Positions 16,587 to 25,114 of a stretch of DNA of 63,252 nt are shown here, piece after piece. Source of the DNA: Myxococcales bacterium (GTDB lineage Bacteria; Myxococcota_A; Polyangia; Polyangiales; Polyangiaceae); NCBI GenBank assembly GCA_025359105.1, contig JANYHK010000108.1:1-63252 (forward strand), read 5' to 3'. The position numbers and the translations under genes are program-made. How positions within the stretch are numbered: position 1 is the stretch's first letter; the number at the start of each line of letters is the position of its first letter. The notes under the pieces were generated by a model. That model had not been told where the DNA came from. It searched no databases and worked only from the letters and a program-made list of their open reading frames with translations.

Positions 16587-18077
16587 CTACTGCTGGATGC
16601 AGTAGATCGACGTCGGCGAGAAGTCGCACGCCACGTTGAGCCCACTGAACTCGGTCCAGCGGCCGTCCTTGTAGTTCGTCAAACCGTAGCCACAGCCGTT
16701 GGCGTTGGCGCTGCTGCGCCAGTCCAGGCAGCTCATGCCGGAGTAGGCGCCGGCGGTCGTCGTTCCGGTGCGGACTGTGGTCTGCGGGGCGGTCGCCCCT
16801 GACGCGTACATGTCGATCTCGTGGAGGAGCGCGCCGCTGACGAGGCCGTTCCAGTTGTTCGCGACGGGGGTTCCGTTGACGAGGAGGTAGGGGCCCAGCG
16901 AATGGGTGAGGCGCGCGGCGGCGGTCGTCGTGCTGTCGCTGAGCCACGCCTTGAACGTGAAGCCTGCGCCGAGCCCGGCGCCTTGGCTCTGGCAGGTCGC
17001 ATCTGCGCCCGAGAGGCCGCCGAGGTTGCCGGTGAAGGAGCCGCTCGCGAGGAAGACCGTCTTGTTCTGGCAGCACTGGGTGCCGCAGAGCGTGTAGCCC
17101 ACGTTGCACGTGATGCCGCAGCTCGTGCCGTCACACGTCGCGTTTCCATTGCCCGTGGGTGGCTGGCAGACCGCGCAGCCCACGCCGCCCTTGCCGCAAC
17201 CGCTCGTCTGGGTGCCGCCGACGCACTGCCCGGTTTGGCAGCAGCCGCTGCAGCTCGTACCGTCGCACGCGCACGTGCCGCTCGAGCAGTGCAGGCCAAA
17301 GGCGCAGGAGCCGGCGTTGCACACACCGTTGCAGCCGTCGCCGGCGCCGCAGGCCTTGCCCGCGCAGTTGGGCGTGCAGCCGCAGACGCCGACCGTCCCG
17401 CCGCCGCCGCACGTCCCCGGCGCTCCGCACTGGTTGCCCGCGCAGCACGCCTGGCCGCTTCCGCCGCACGTCCCGCAGTCGCCGGTGCCGCACGCGGTGC
17501 CGGCCTTGCAAACGGTGCATGCGGTCCCGCCCTTTCCGCACGCGTTGTCCTGGCTTCCCGTCTGGCAGATCTTGCCGTCGCAGCAGCCGGAGCACGAGGT
17601 GGTGTCGCATCCGCACGCGCCGGCGACACACCGTTGACCGGTGCCGCACGCGCCCGTCGTGCACACGCTGCTGCAACCGTCGTTGTCGCCGCAGGCCTTG
17701 CCCGTACAGCTCGGCGTGCAGGTGCTCGTGCCGCACGCGTTCGCGCCGCCGCCGCCGCAGCTCTGGCCGCTCGGGCATCCGCCGCACGAGAGCACCTGGC
17801 CGCAGCGGCCCTTCAGCTCGCCGCACCTCCCCACGCAGTCGGCGGCGTCGTCGCGCACGCACGGGCCGACGGCGCCGTCGGCGGTCGTCACGGGGGCGCC
17901 GTCGGCGCCGACCGCGACCTGGCCGTCCCCGCCGCCGCCGTCGGTGCCGTCCGTGCCGGTGCCTGCGGGGCCGCGATCGAAGTCCGCGCCGAGCAGCGAG
18001 GCGCAGCCGCCCGACAAGAGCGCGAGGAGCGACGCGGCGAGCAGCCACGGGACGAGCCTGCGAAGCTGGGCGCGCAT
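16587..18077 (-). CDS. Cys-repeat lipoprotein with C-terminal DUF1554-like domain
   Basis: A 496-residue protein. The lipobox is LALLSGGC after a Trp/Leu-rich signal. A Gly/Asp linker leads to a long Cys- and Gly-rich region (about 75-340) of irregular repeats such as CTPSCTGKACGDNDGC, recurring as CTPNCAGKACGAGDGC, and CDTTSCSGCC recurring as CDGTSCSGCC. The repeats of roughly 130 residues suggest an internal duplication. The C-terminal 150 residues (KTVFLASGSFTGNLGG... ATCQ... FKAWLSDS... IYCIQQ) match the DUF1554 pattern seen in leptospiral and myxobacterial surface proteins, a collagen-related or lectin-like fold. Surface role inferred. Confidence 0.75.
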   Translation of the reverse strand: MRAQLRRLVPWLLAASLLALLSGGCASLLGADFDRGPAGTGTDGTDGGGGDGQVAVGADGAPVTTADGAVGPCVRDDAADCVGRCGELKGRCGQVLSCGGCPSGQSCGGGGANACGTSTCTPSCTGKACGDNDGCSSVCTTGACGTGQRCVAGACGCDTTSCSGCCDGKICQTGSQDNACGKGGTACTVCKAGTACGTGDCGTCGGSGQACCAGNQCGAPGTCGGGGTVGVCGCTPNCAGKACGAGDGCNGVCNAGSCAFGLHCSSGTCACDGTSCSGCCQTGQCVGGTQTSGCGKGGVGCAVCQPPTGNGNATCDGTSCGITCNVGYTLCGTQCCQNKTVFLASGSFTGNLGGLSGADATCQSQGAGLGAGFTFKAWLSDSTTTAAARLTHSLGPYLLVNGTPVANNWNGLVSGALLHEIDMYASGATAPQTTVRTGTTTAGAYSGMSCLDWRSSANANGCGYGLTNYKDGRWTEFSGLNVACDFSPTSIYCIQQ

Positions 18078-18085
18078 CGCCGGGC

Positions 18086-19087
18086 CTAGAACGCTCCGAC
18101 CCAGCGAACCTGCGCGCCGCCGGCCGTCGGGCCGAGCGAGAGGCCGCCGGTGCCGGTGCCGGTCGTCGACCGCGCCGACTTGGGCGCGAACAAGAGGAGG
18201 CCCGCGCCGGTCGCGAGCCCGAGGCCGCCGACGACGAAGCCCACCGTGCTGACGGCGCTCCAGGTCTTGCCGCGGCTCTCGGCCGAGAGTCCGTCGGCGT
18301 CGCATCCCTGCGCGGGGCAGTGCTGATCGGCCGTGCTCTTGGCGCCCATCGTGAGGAGGCCGCCCACGATCCCGACGCCGAGCCCTACGGCGCCGACGCC
18401 GAGGCTCACGTACGCGGCCGTCTTGAGGGACCCGTCGTTCGTCGCGCCGGGAGCCTCTCCGCGCGGGGCCGCCTTGTCGTCGCGGGGCGTGCTCGTGCCG
18501 GCGGTGATCGGCATGCCGGCGGTGAGCTCGATCTCGCGCGTCTCGGCCTCGACGAGGCGCACCGCGCCGCGCATCTCCGCGCGGCCGGGAGCGCGCACGA
18601 CGAGCGTGTGCTCGCCCGGATCGACGAGGATCGGCGCGCCGATCTGCAGAGGGAGCACGGCCACGCCGTCGCGCTCGACCGTCGTACCGGCAGGGGTGGA
18701 AGCGTGGAGGCGCAGCGTCAGCTTCGGCGCGCGCTTCTCGAGCGCGAAGGAGCGCTGCCGCGCGTAGTCCGCGCGCTCGTCGCCCGGCTTGCAGAGGCGC
18801 GCCGCCGTCTCGAAGTCGGCGATCGCTTGCGTGAACTGCCCGCGGTTTTCCTCGCAGTCCCCGAGGTTGAGGAGCGTGCCCGGCGCCGGCTCGCGCGCGT
18901 GGCTCTCCTTGAACTTCGCGCAGGCGACCGGCCAGTCCTTGTTCTTCGCCGCGGCCTTTCCCTCCTGGTAGAGGACCTCGGCGGTGCGATCCTGGGCCTG
19001 CGCGCCGCCGGCTGCGAACGTGAGCGCGAACGCCAGGGCACCGGCGAGCGGAAGGCGGAGGGGGTGTTGCTGCATCGGGAGGGACAT
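18086..19087 (-). CDS. TPR/PEGA-like exported protein with two-TM Cys-loop tail
   Basis: A 333-residue protein. A signal peptide (LPLAGALAFALTFAAGGAQAQ) is followed by TPR-like helices (AEVLYQEGKAAAKNKDW...TLLNLGDCEENRGQFTQAI). Next comes a PEGA-like beta domain (LTLRLHASTPAGTTVERDGVAV...VDPGEHTLVVRAPG) and then two transmembrane helices bracketing a loop with C-P-A-Q-G-C. The whole architecture is duplicated at 43940-44950. ATG 19075, giving MQQHPLRLP, is an alternative start. The stop lies 8 bases before the Cys-repeat gene, so the two are probably cotranscribed. Confidence 0.8.
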   Translation of the reverse strand: MSLPMQQHPLRLPLAGALAFALTFAAGGAQAQDRTAEVLYQEGKAAAKNKDWPVACAKFKESHAREPAPGTLLNLGDCEENRGQFTQAIADFETAARLCKPGDERADYARQRSFALEKRAPKLTLRLHASTPAGTTVERDGVAVLPLQIGAPILVDPGEHTLVVRAPGRAEMRGAVRLVEAETREIELTAGMPITAGTSTPRDDKAAPRGEAPGATNDGSLKTAAYVSLGVGAVGLGVGIVGGLLTMGAKSTADQHCPAQGCDADGLSAESRGKTWSAVSTVGFVVGGLGLATGAGLLLFAPKSARSTTGTGTGGLSLGPTAGGAQVRWVGAF

Positions 19088-19175
19088 GAGTCTAGCGCCG
19101 AGTCCGCGCCGGGTCATACGCGCGGGCGCCGGCCGCCTTCCCTGGGCGCGCGGGCTCAGGCGCAAACGCGGGATT

Positions 19176-19904
19176 TCAGGGCTTGAACGCGAGGCCCAGC
19201 GCGATCGCCTGAATGTCGCAGAAGAGGTCGTCCGTCGCGTTGACGCGCGCTTGGCCGGTGAACTGGACGAGGCGCACGCCGTTCGAGGCGAAGAGCGTGA
19301 TGGCCACGTAGTCGGGGCCCGGGTCGACCGGGCAGCCCTGGCAACCCGACTGCGGCGGGGCGAGGAGCTGCCAGTAGAGGACGGCGGGGTGGCCATCGAG
19401 CAGGAAGCGCCGCAGGTTCGCGGGAGGGACGGCCGCGACGGCGTCGTCGATGCGCTTCTTCAGATCCGCGTCGCTCGTGCGCACCTCGTCGTCCCAGAGA
19501 GTGACGGCGGCCGACGACGGGACCGCCGCGGTCTTGCCGGTGGGGACGTAGCTGTACGGTGCGTTGAGCGTGTACGTGTTCGTCGACGGCTGCGGGGTGA
19601 GGGCCGTCCACGGCGTCGGCCACCGCAAGGTGACGCTGGAGTTTGCGCCGGTGTGAGCCCCCGCGGTCAGCGGCTTGGCGTTCGTGCATTGCCCGTAGAC
19701 GAAGAGCGCGCTGGCGTCGTCCGCCGCGTCGCCGTTCGGGGCGCCGCCGTCGAGCATCGCGCCGTCGCCGCCGCCGCTGTCGGCCCCCGCGCCATCGATG
19801 CTCGCCCCGCGTCCGCTGCAGGCGACGACCGAAACCCCCGCCGCTCCTGCCAGGACTGCCGCGCCCGCGAAGGCTACCAGCGTGACGATGCGACTTTTGT
19901 GCAC
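19176..19904 (-). CDS. Lipoprotein of unknown function with Asp/Gly-rich linker
   Basis: A 242-residue protein starting with GTG. The signal and lipobox (AAGVSVVAC) are followed by an Asp/Gly/Ala-rich linker (about 35-65). The folded region has no motif I recognise; it contains an isolated C-x2-C (GCQGCPVDP) and a segment AVLYWQLLAPP. An uncharacterised family, common in this genome style. No clear Shine-Dalgarno precedes the GTG, so the start is moderately certain. It is divergent from the MinD-J-HTH gene with 61 bases between starts. Confidence 0.65.
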   Translation of the reverse strand: MHKSRIVTLVAFAGAAVLAGAAGVSVVACSGRGASIDGAGADSGGGDGAMLDGGAPNGDAADDASALFVYGQCTNAKPLTAGAHTGANSSVTLRWPTPWTALTPQPSTNTYTLNAPYSYVPTGKTAAVPSSAAVTLWDDEVRTSDADLKKRIDDAVAAVPPANLRRFLLDGHPAVLYWQLLAPPQSGCQGCPVDPGPDYVAITLFASNGVRLVQFTGQARVNATDDLFCDIQAIALGLAFKP

Positions 19905-19965
19905 GGGTTCAGAGTAGCAAGCGCGTGGACAATCCGCACGACGCGGCCTACCGTCCGCTCTTTCC

Positions 19966-21570
19966 GTGACCTCGTCGTCGTATCCCTCCTTTCCGCCGCC
20001 TTCCAGCGACGCGCCCGATCCGGAGGGTCCGGACGCGGTGCGCGGGGCGCGCCGGCTCGTCGTCGTCGGCGGGGGTCGCGGCGGCGTCGGCAAGTCTCTC
20101 GTCGCGCAGAACCTCGCGGTCTACTTCGCGCAGCTCGGCAAGCCGGTGGTGCTCGTCGACGCGGACCCGACGGGCGCCAACCTCCATGCCAGCTTCGGCC
20201 TCACCGCGTCGAGCCACGACCCGCCGATCGAGGCGTCCGCCCAGGCGCAGTTCGAGGGCGGGCTCGTCGCGACGCAGGTGCCGGGGCTCTCCCTCCTGCC
20301 CGCGCCGCACGACTCCATCCTGCCGCCGCTCGCGCTCCGCGCCGGACGCAAGGCCCGATGGCTCGCGCGCATCCGTTCCTTGCCGGCCGAGTACCTCGTC
20401 GTCGACGTCGGGCCCGGCCACGGTCACTTCGCGCTCGACTTGATGCTCGAGGCCGACGTCGCGATCTGCGTGACGGTGCCGGAGCCTCCGGCGATCGAGA
20501 CCACGTACCGCTTCCTCCGCGCGGCGTTTCGTCGCCGGCTCCGTCGCGCGCTGCTGCGCGATCGCTACCGCCTCGGCATGATGGAACGCGCGATCACCGA
20601 GATCGGCACGCTGCCCTCTCCGCTCGATCTCATCGCCGCGTTCCAGAAGATGGACGTCAAGCTCGCCGAGATCGCGTGGTCCGAAGCGCACCGCATGCGG
20701 ATGAACCTCGTCGTGAACCAGACCCGCGTTCGCACGGATCTCGAGGTCGGCACGTGGATGAGCGCGCTGGCGCTGCGGCACCTCGGCGTCCCGCTCGACG
20801 AGCTCGGTCACATCGAGCACGACGACACCGTGTGGCTCACCGTCCGCAGGAACAAACCGCTCCTCGTCGACAGCCCCACGAGCAAGGCTGCGCGCAATCT
20901 TGAGCGGATCGCGCGCCGGGTCCTCGCGATCACCGCCTCGCGCACGCAAGCCACCGCGCCGCCGCTCATGCCGACGGACGACTTGAGTCACTACGCCGTC
21001 CTCGGCATCACGCGGTCGTCGAACGACGAAGAGGTGCGCCGCGCGTACAAGCGCCAGCGGGAGGTCTACGCGACCGGCGGGCTCGCGACGTCGGCGCTCC
21101 TGACCGAGGCGCAGCTGAAGGGCGAGCAGTCGCGCCTCGACGAGGCCTACGACACGCTGCTCGATCCGGTGCGCCGCCGCGCATACGACCTGTCGACGTT
21201 CCCCGACGCCGAAGGGCCGCCCGCCGCGAAGCGATCGGTCCCGCCTCCCGCGCTTGCCGCCGAGCAGCTCATGCTGAAGTCCGAGCTCGCGCGCGAGATC
21301 GGGCCCGACACCGAGTTCACGGGCACGTTGCTGCGCAAGGTGCGTGAGTCGCAAGGCGTCGAGCTCGTCGAGATCAGCGCCCGCACGAAGATCGCGCGCA
21401 CGCATCTCGCGGCGATCGAAGAAGAGGAGTGGGCGAGCCTCCCCGCGAGCGTCTACGTGAAGGGCTTCGTCGCCGAGCTCGCGAAGTTCCTCCGCCTCGA
21501 CCCCTCCCAGGTGCAGAAGACGTTCATGCGGCGGATGCGTGAGGCGCAGCTCGGGCGAGGGGACCAGTGA
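19966..21570 (+). CDS. MinD/FlhG-like ATPase fused to J-like domain and RodZ-type HTH domain
   Basis: A 534-residue protein with three domains. Residues 30-330 form a MinD/ParA/FlhG-type ATPase: deviant Walker A GGGRGGVGKS (35-44), LVDADPTGANLH and VVDVGPGHG. Residues about 339-410 look like a J domain (HYAVLGITRSSNDEEVRRAYKRQR then DEAYDTLLDPVRRRAYD), but the HPD tripeptide needed to stimulate DnaK is absent. Residues about 453-520 match the HTH_25 domain of RodZ-like proteins (LLRKVRESQGVELVEISARTKI...YVKGFVAELAKFL). It starts with GTG. The stop overlaps the next GTG (GTGA), coupling it to a membrane transferase. Possible role: spatial organisation of an envelope or motility complex. Confidence 0.85.
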   Translation: MTSSSYPSFPPPSSDAPDPEGPDAVRGARRLVVVGGGRGGVGKSLVAQNLAVYFAQLGKPVVLVDADPTGANLHASFGLTASSHDPPIEASAQAQFEGGLVATQVPGLSLLPAPHDSILPPLALRAGRKARWLARIRSLPAEYLVVDVGPGHGHFALDLMLEADVAICVTVPEPPAIETTYRFLRAAFRRRLRRALLRDRYRLGMMERAITEIGTLPSPLDLIAAFQKMDVKLAEIAWSEAHRMRMNLVVNQTRVRTDLEVGTWMSALALRHLGVPLDELGHIEHDDTVWLTVRRNKPLLVDSPTSKAARNLERIARRVLAITASRTQATAPPLMPTDDLSHYAVLGITRSSNDEEVRRAYKRQREVYATGGLATSALLTEAQLKGEQSRLDEAYDTLLDPVRRRAYDLSTFPDAEGPPAAKRSVPPPALAAEQLMLKSELAREIGPDTEFTGTLLRKVRESQGVELVEISARTKIARTHLAAIEEEEWASLPASVYVKGFVAELAKFLRLDPSQVQKTFMRRMREAQLGRGDQ

Positions 21571-23042
21571 AGGCGCCGCGGTCGTTCGTCATCGACGATC
21601 GCTTCTTCGCGATCCTGCTCTTCGTCGTCGCGCTCGCCCCGCGGGTCTGGGTCGCGCTCGACATGGCGCGCGAGCCGGTGTGGGACGGGCACTACTACGA
21701 CTTCGGCGCCCGGCGCATCGCCGAAGGGTTCGGCTACTCCGACGACTCCAGCGTCGACGGCGTCACGCTGTGGCATCCGTGGTGCCATTATCCCGTCGGC
21801 TACAGCGCGTACCTCGCGTTCTTCTACCGGATCTTCGGGGCGGGGCCGCTCGTCGCGCCGCTCGTCAACGCGGCCACCGGCGCGATGCTCGCGGTGGTCA
21901 CCTGGATGCTCGCGCGGCACGCGCTGGTGACGTGGCGGGCACGCGCCGCCGGCCTGCTCGTGGCGCTGCACCCCGGGCTCATCCTCTATTCCGGCCTCGT
22001 CATGAGCGAGCCGCTCGCCGCGCTCCTCACGCTGGCCGCCTTCTGGCTTGCCGTGCGTGACACCCAGCCGCGCGGAATGATCGCCGGTGCCCTGATGCTC
22101 GGCGTCGCGGCGCTCGTCCGCCCGCAGGCCCTCCTCTGTGCCCCGTTCCTGGCGATGCTGCAGCCACGCACGCCCGAGGACACGCCGCTGGCACCCGGTC
22201 GGGTGGCCATCCGCCGCGTCGCGCAGGTGCTCGTCGTGTGCATCGTCACACTGGTGCCGGTGCTCCCGTGGACGGCGCGCAACTGCCGCGTGATGGACGG
22301 CTGCGCCCTCGTGAGCACCAACGCCGGCTGGAACCTGGCGATCGGTGCGTTCCCGCGGGCCACCGGCCGCTTCGAGACGCTCCGCGCGAGCGACGGCTGC
22401 CGCGAGGTCACCGGGCAAGTGCAGCAGGATCGCTGCTGGTTCGGGTACGGCGCCGCCCAGATCAAGGCGGCCCCCGCGCGGTGGCTGGCGCTCATTCCCA
22501 AGAAGCTGTCGTACACGTTCGACCACGAGTCCTTCGCGGTCGAGTACCTGCGTGAGGCGAACCCGTCGGCGTGGCCCGAGGCCCGGCGGGTCCGCGTGCG
22601 CGACGTGCTCTCGTGGTTCCACCGTGGGCTCGTCGTCCTCGCGGCGCTCGGCTGCGTGGCGCTGCGCTTCCGTGGGCGCGGGGTCTGGGCGCAGGCTGTC
22701 GTGCTCGTCGGGCTGGCCGTGCTCGCCTACGTAGCGAGCTCGGGCGGCGTGCCGACGTTCTGGCCCCTCGTCGTCGCGCTGTCGGTCGTGCCGTGGCTAC
22801 CGATCCCGGGCCGCCCCCCGATGGCTCCTGCCCTGAAGCTCGCGCTCGGTTTCCTCGGCACCACGGTGCTCACACACGCCGTCTTCTTCGGCGAGGATCG
22901 CTACCACGTGGTCATCACGCCCGTGCTGGCCCTGCTCGCCGCCAGCGCGCTCCGGAAGCCAGCGGAAGAGAAGGCCACGCTACACCTCGCCGACGAAGAT
23001 CCGGACGCGGACGCCGATCCCGCAGCCCACGGCGCCGACTGA
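21567..23042 (+). CDS. GT39-like polytopic glycosyltransferase (GT-C fold)
   Basis: A 491-residue integral membrane protein with about ten hydrophobic helices. The first periplasmic loop carries the GT-C/ArnT/PMT-type acidic motif in a typical setting (EPVWDGHYYDFGARRIAEGFGY, about 33-54), followed by WHPWCHYPVGYSAYLAFFYRIFG. Such enzymes transfer sugars from polyprenyl-phosphate carriers to lipids or proteins outside the membrane. GTG start in a GTGA overlap with the MinD-J-HTH gene. Acceptor unknown. Confidence 0.82.
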   Translation: MKAPRSFVIDDRFFAILLFVVALAPRVWVALDMAREPVWDGHYYDFGARRIAEGFGYSDDSSVDGVTLWHPWCHYPVGYSAYLAFFYRIFGAGPLVAPLVNAATGAMLAVVTWMLARHALVTWRARAAGLLVALHPGLILYSGLVMSEPLAALLTLAAFWLAVRDTQPRGMIAGALMLGVAALVRPQALLCAPFLAMLQPRTPEDTPLAPGRVAIRRVAQVLVVCIVTLVPVLPWTARNCRVMDGCALVSTNAGWNLAIGAFPRATGRFETLRASDGCREVTGQVQQDRCWFGYGAAQIKAAPARWLALIPKKLSYTFDHESFAVEYLREANPSAWPEARRVRVRDVLSWFHRGLVVLAALGCVALRFRGRGVWAQAVVLVGLAVLAYVASSGGVPTFWPLVVALSVVPWLPIPGRPPMAPALKLALGFLGTTVLTHAVFFGEDRYHVVITPVLALLAASALRKPAEEKATLHLADEDPDADADPAAHGAD

Positions 23043-23051
23043 CAAAAAGTG

Positions 23052-23084
23052 AGCGGCGCGCTCGGGAAACCCCGGCACGCCGCT
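23052..23084. terminator. Bidirectional terminator hairpin between convergent genes
   Basis: AGCGGCG (23052-23058) pairs with CGCCGCT (23078-23084), with an inner CGGG/CCCG pair closing a small loop. It sits in the 75-base gap between the GT39-like gene and the convergent small lipoprotein, with A-rich sequence on its left, which becomes T-rich for minus-strand transcripts. Confidence 0.55.
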
Positions 23085-23117
23085 ACGTTCAGGCAAAGCG
23101 AAGAAACGTTCGAAGCG

Positions 23118-23429
23118 TTACTTCTTGGGCTTGGGGCCCTTGGGGCCCTTCGCGCCGGCGTCCTTGCCGGGCTTGCCCGCGTCGACCGGGGGCGGCGGAG
23201 CTGCGTCCACCGCGGGGGTCGTCATGGAGCCCGCGTCCATCATGTCGCTCGAGGGGGCCGAGTCGGCCATCCCCATCCCGGAGTCGAGCGCGTTGGAGAG
23301 CGCGCCGGAGTCCAGGGACATGTCGGGGGTCGTCGGAACGGCCGGCTCTGCCATCTCGGGCTTCTTGCCACCGCACGCTGCAGCGAGGGCAAAGGGGGCG
23401 AGGACAAGAAGGAGTTTGATGGTTCGCAT
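23118..23429 (-). CDS. Small lipoprotein, Asp/Pro/Lys-rich
   Basis: A 103-residue protein: a signal peptide with lipobox ALAAAC (Cys 19), then a low-complexity tail rich in Asp, Met, Ser, Pro and Ala, ending in Lys/Gly/Pro repeats (KGPKGPKPKK). No domain is visible. Its ATG is chosen at the residue that begins the signal; an upstream in-frame ATG would add a basic non-signal leader. Divergent from the DUF2330 operon. Confidence 0.65.
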   Translation of the reverse strand: MRTIKLLLVLAPFALAAACGGKKPEMAEPAVPTTPDMSLDSGALSNALDSGMGMADSAPSSDMMDAGSMTTPAVDAAPPPPVDAGKPGKDAGAKGPKGPKPKK

Positions 23430-23578
23430 GGGCCGCCTGTCTATTCCCACTTTTACTCAAAGGCAAAGAAAAAGTCGTTTCCGCCCGTGCGCCAAGCTGG
23501 GCCAGCGGGTGACGCGGGCGCCCGGCACGCGTCCCGCCGGAAGCCCCCGAATTCCAACAAAACCAGGCGTTTCTGGGC

Positions 23579-23596
23579 CTGGCACGAGCACTGCTA
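23579..23596 (+). promoter_or_regulatory. Putative sigma-54 (-24/-12) promoter of the DUF2330 operon
   Basis: CTGGCACGAGCACTGCTA matches the consensus YTGGCACGRNNNTTGCW with one change (CTGC for TTGC), and the invariant GG and GC dinucleotides are exactly 10 bases apart. It lies 52 bases before the start codon of the first DUF2330 gene, which has a good Shine-Dalgarno (TAGGAGG). Within the 218-base divergent gap this is the best-formed promoter element. Confidence 0.6.
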
Positions 23597-23647
23597 TGTT
23601 GACCTCCACTTGGGTGGCCGCGAGCGTGCGGCGTAGGAGGCCGGTCG

Positions 23648-25099
23648 ATGCGTAAGCTTTTTATCGGGGTGATCTCGGCTGTGGCGGTGTCCGCGGGGGC
23701 GCTCGTCGTCGGTGGTGAGCGGGACGCGCAGGCCTGCGGGGGGTGCTTCCATCCGCCGCCTGGGCCCACGGAAAACCCGTCGATGGTGACCGCCCACCGG
23801 ATGATCCTCTCGGTATCGTCCCAGCAGACGACCCTCTACGACCAGATCAAATACACCGGAAATCCGAAAGATTTCGCCTGGGTCTTGCCGATCAACGGCT
23901 CGGCCAAGGTAGGGCTCAGCGCGGACGTCGTCTTCACGACGCTCGGCTCGATGACGGAGTCGTCCGTCTCCCCGCCGCCCATGAACTGCCCGTTGCCGCC
24001 CGACAGCTGCTCGCAGAATTACGCGGAGGACAGAGGCGCGCCGACCGCGTCCGGTGCCGGCGGAAGCAGCAGCGGCGGCTCCGGAGGCGTTGCCCTGGAC
24101 TCAGGCGTCGTCGTGACACACCAGGAGCAGGTCGGCCCGTACGAGACTGTGCAACTGCACGCAAGCGATCCCAGCGCCCTCAACACGTGGCTCGGCGACC
24201 ACGGGTACGTCATCCCGTCCGACGTGCAGCCGATCATCTCGGCGTACGTCGGCGAGCACTACGATTTTCTCGCCCTGAAGCTCGCGCCCAACCAGGGCGT
24301 CTCCGCGATGCGGCCGGTTCGCGTCACCACCGCCGGCGGCTCGCCCGTGCTCCCGCTGCGCATGGTCGCGGCCGGCACCGGCGCAACCGTGGGCATCACG
24401 CTGTGGGTCATCGCCGAGGGGCGGTACGAGCCGCAGAACTTCCCGACCTTCCAGGTCAAGGCCGACGATCTCATCTGGGACTGGAAGACGAGCTCGAGCA
24501 ACTTCACGCAGCTCCGTGCCGACAAGACCGCCGCGTCGAACGGCCGCGGCTGGGAGACCGAGAACTCCACCGACCTCTCTCAGGGGCAGATCTCGAACAC
24601 CATCCTGCAGGGCTCGTCGCCCGGCTCCTCCTCGGGCGGCGTCGGCAACGTGGACTATGTCGGCATCGACGCGGGCGCCGACGGCGGCCCCGGCGAGTCG
24701 CCGAACCAGGTTCGTCAGGACGATCTCGACACCCTCTTCGCCGGGATGAAAGGCGGAGGAACCGTCCGCGTCACGCGCCTGCGCTCCGATCTCGCCCACG
24801 CGGCGCTCGCGGCCGATCTCGTCCTCCAGGCGTCGAGCGACCAGAGCGCGCTGCCGCTCGTGCGCCAGGTGACCAAGGAGGCCAACGAGCCGATCTGCCC
24901 GATTTACCAGGGCTGCGACGTCGTCGGCCAGGGGCCGCGCAGCCAGGCGCAGGCCGCCGCCGCGAGCAACAAGGGCCGCGAGTCGTTCTCCTGCGCCACC
25001 GCCAGCAAGTCGTCGACGGGCACGGTGGTCTACTCCGCCCTCCTGGGGCTCGCCGCGATCGCGCTGGTCCGCAGCCGCCGCCGTTCGAACAAACGCTGA
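23648..25099 (+). CDS. DUF2330 protein, paralogue 1, with MYXO-CTERM-like tail
   Basis: A 483-residue exported protein. The signal peptide ends before a conserved ACGGCFHPP. DUF2330 signatures follow: TAHRMILSVSSQQTTLYDQIKYTGNPKDFAWVLPI-like text (about 50-85), a Ser/Gly-rich variable loop (about 140-155), YDFLALKLAPNQGVSAMRPVRVTTAGG, and PLRMVAAGTGATVGITLWVIAEGRYEPQNFP. The C-terminus has Cys 449 (SFSC), a hydrophobic helix and a basic tail (SRRRSNKR), the layout of MYXO-CTERM sorting signals. First of three tandem paralogues; function unknown. Confidence 0.88.
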   Translation: MRKLFIGVISAVAVSAGALVVGGERDAQACGGCFHPPPGPTENPSMVTAHRMILSVSSQQTTLYDQIKYTGNPKDFAWVLPINGSAKVGLSADVVFTTLGSMTESSVSPPPMNCPLPPDSCSQNYAEDRGAPTASGAGGSSSGGSGGVALDSGVVVTHQEQVGPYETVQLHASDPSALNTWLGDHGYVIPSDVQPIISAYVGEHYDFLALKLAPNQGVSAMRPVRVTTAGGSPVLPLRMVAAGTGATVGITLWVIAEGRYEPQNFPTFQVKADDLIWDWKTSSSNFTQLRADKTAASNGRGWETENSTDLSQGQISNTILQGSSPGSSSGGVGNVDYVGIDAGADGGPGESPNQVRQDDLDTLFAGMKGGGTVRVTRLRSDLAHAALAADLVLQASSDQSALPLVRQVTKEANEPICPIYQGCDVVGQGPRSQAQAAAASNKGRESFSCATASKSSTGTVVYSALLGLAAIALVRSRRRSNKR

Positions 25100-25114
25100 C
25101 CGACGGAGCACCAC

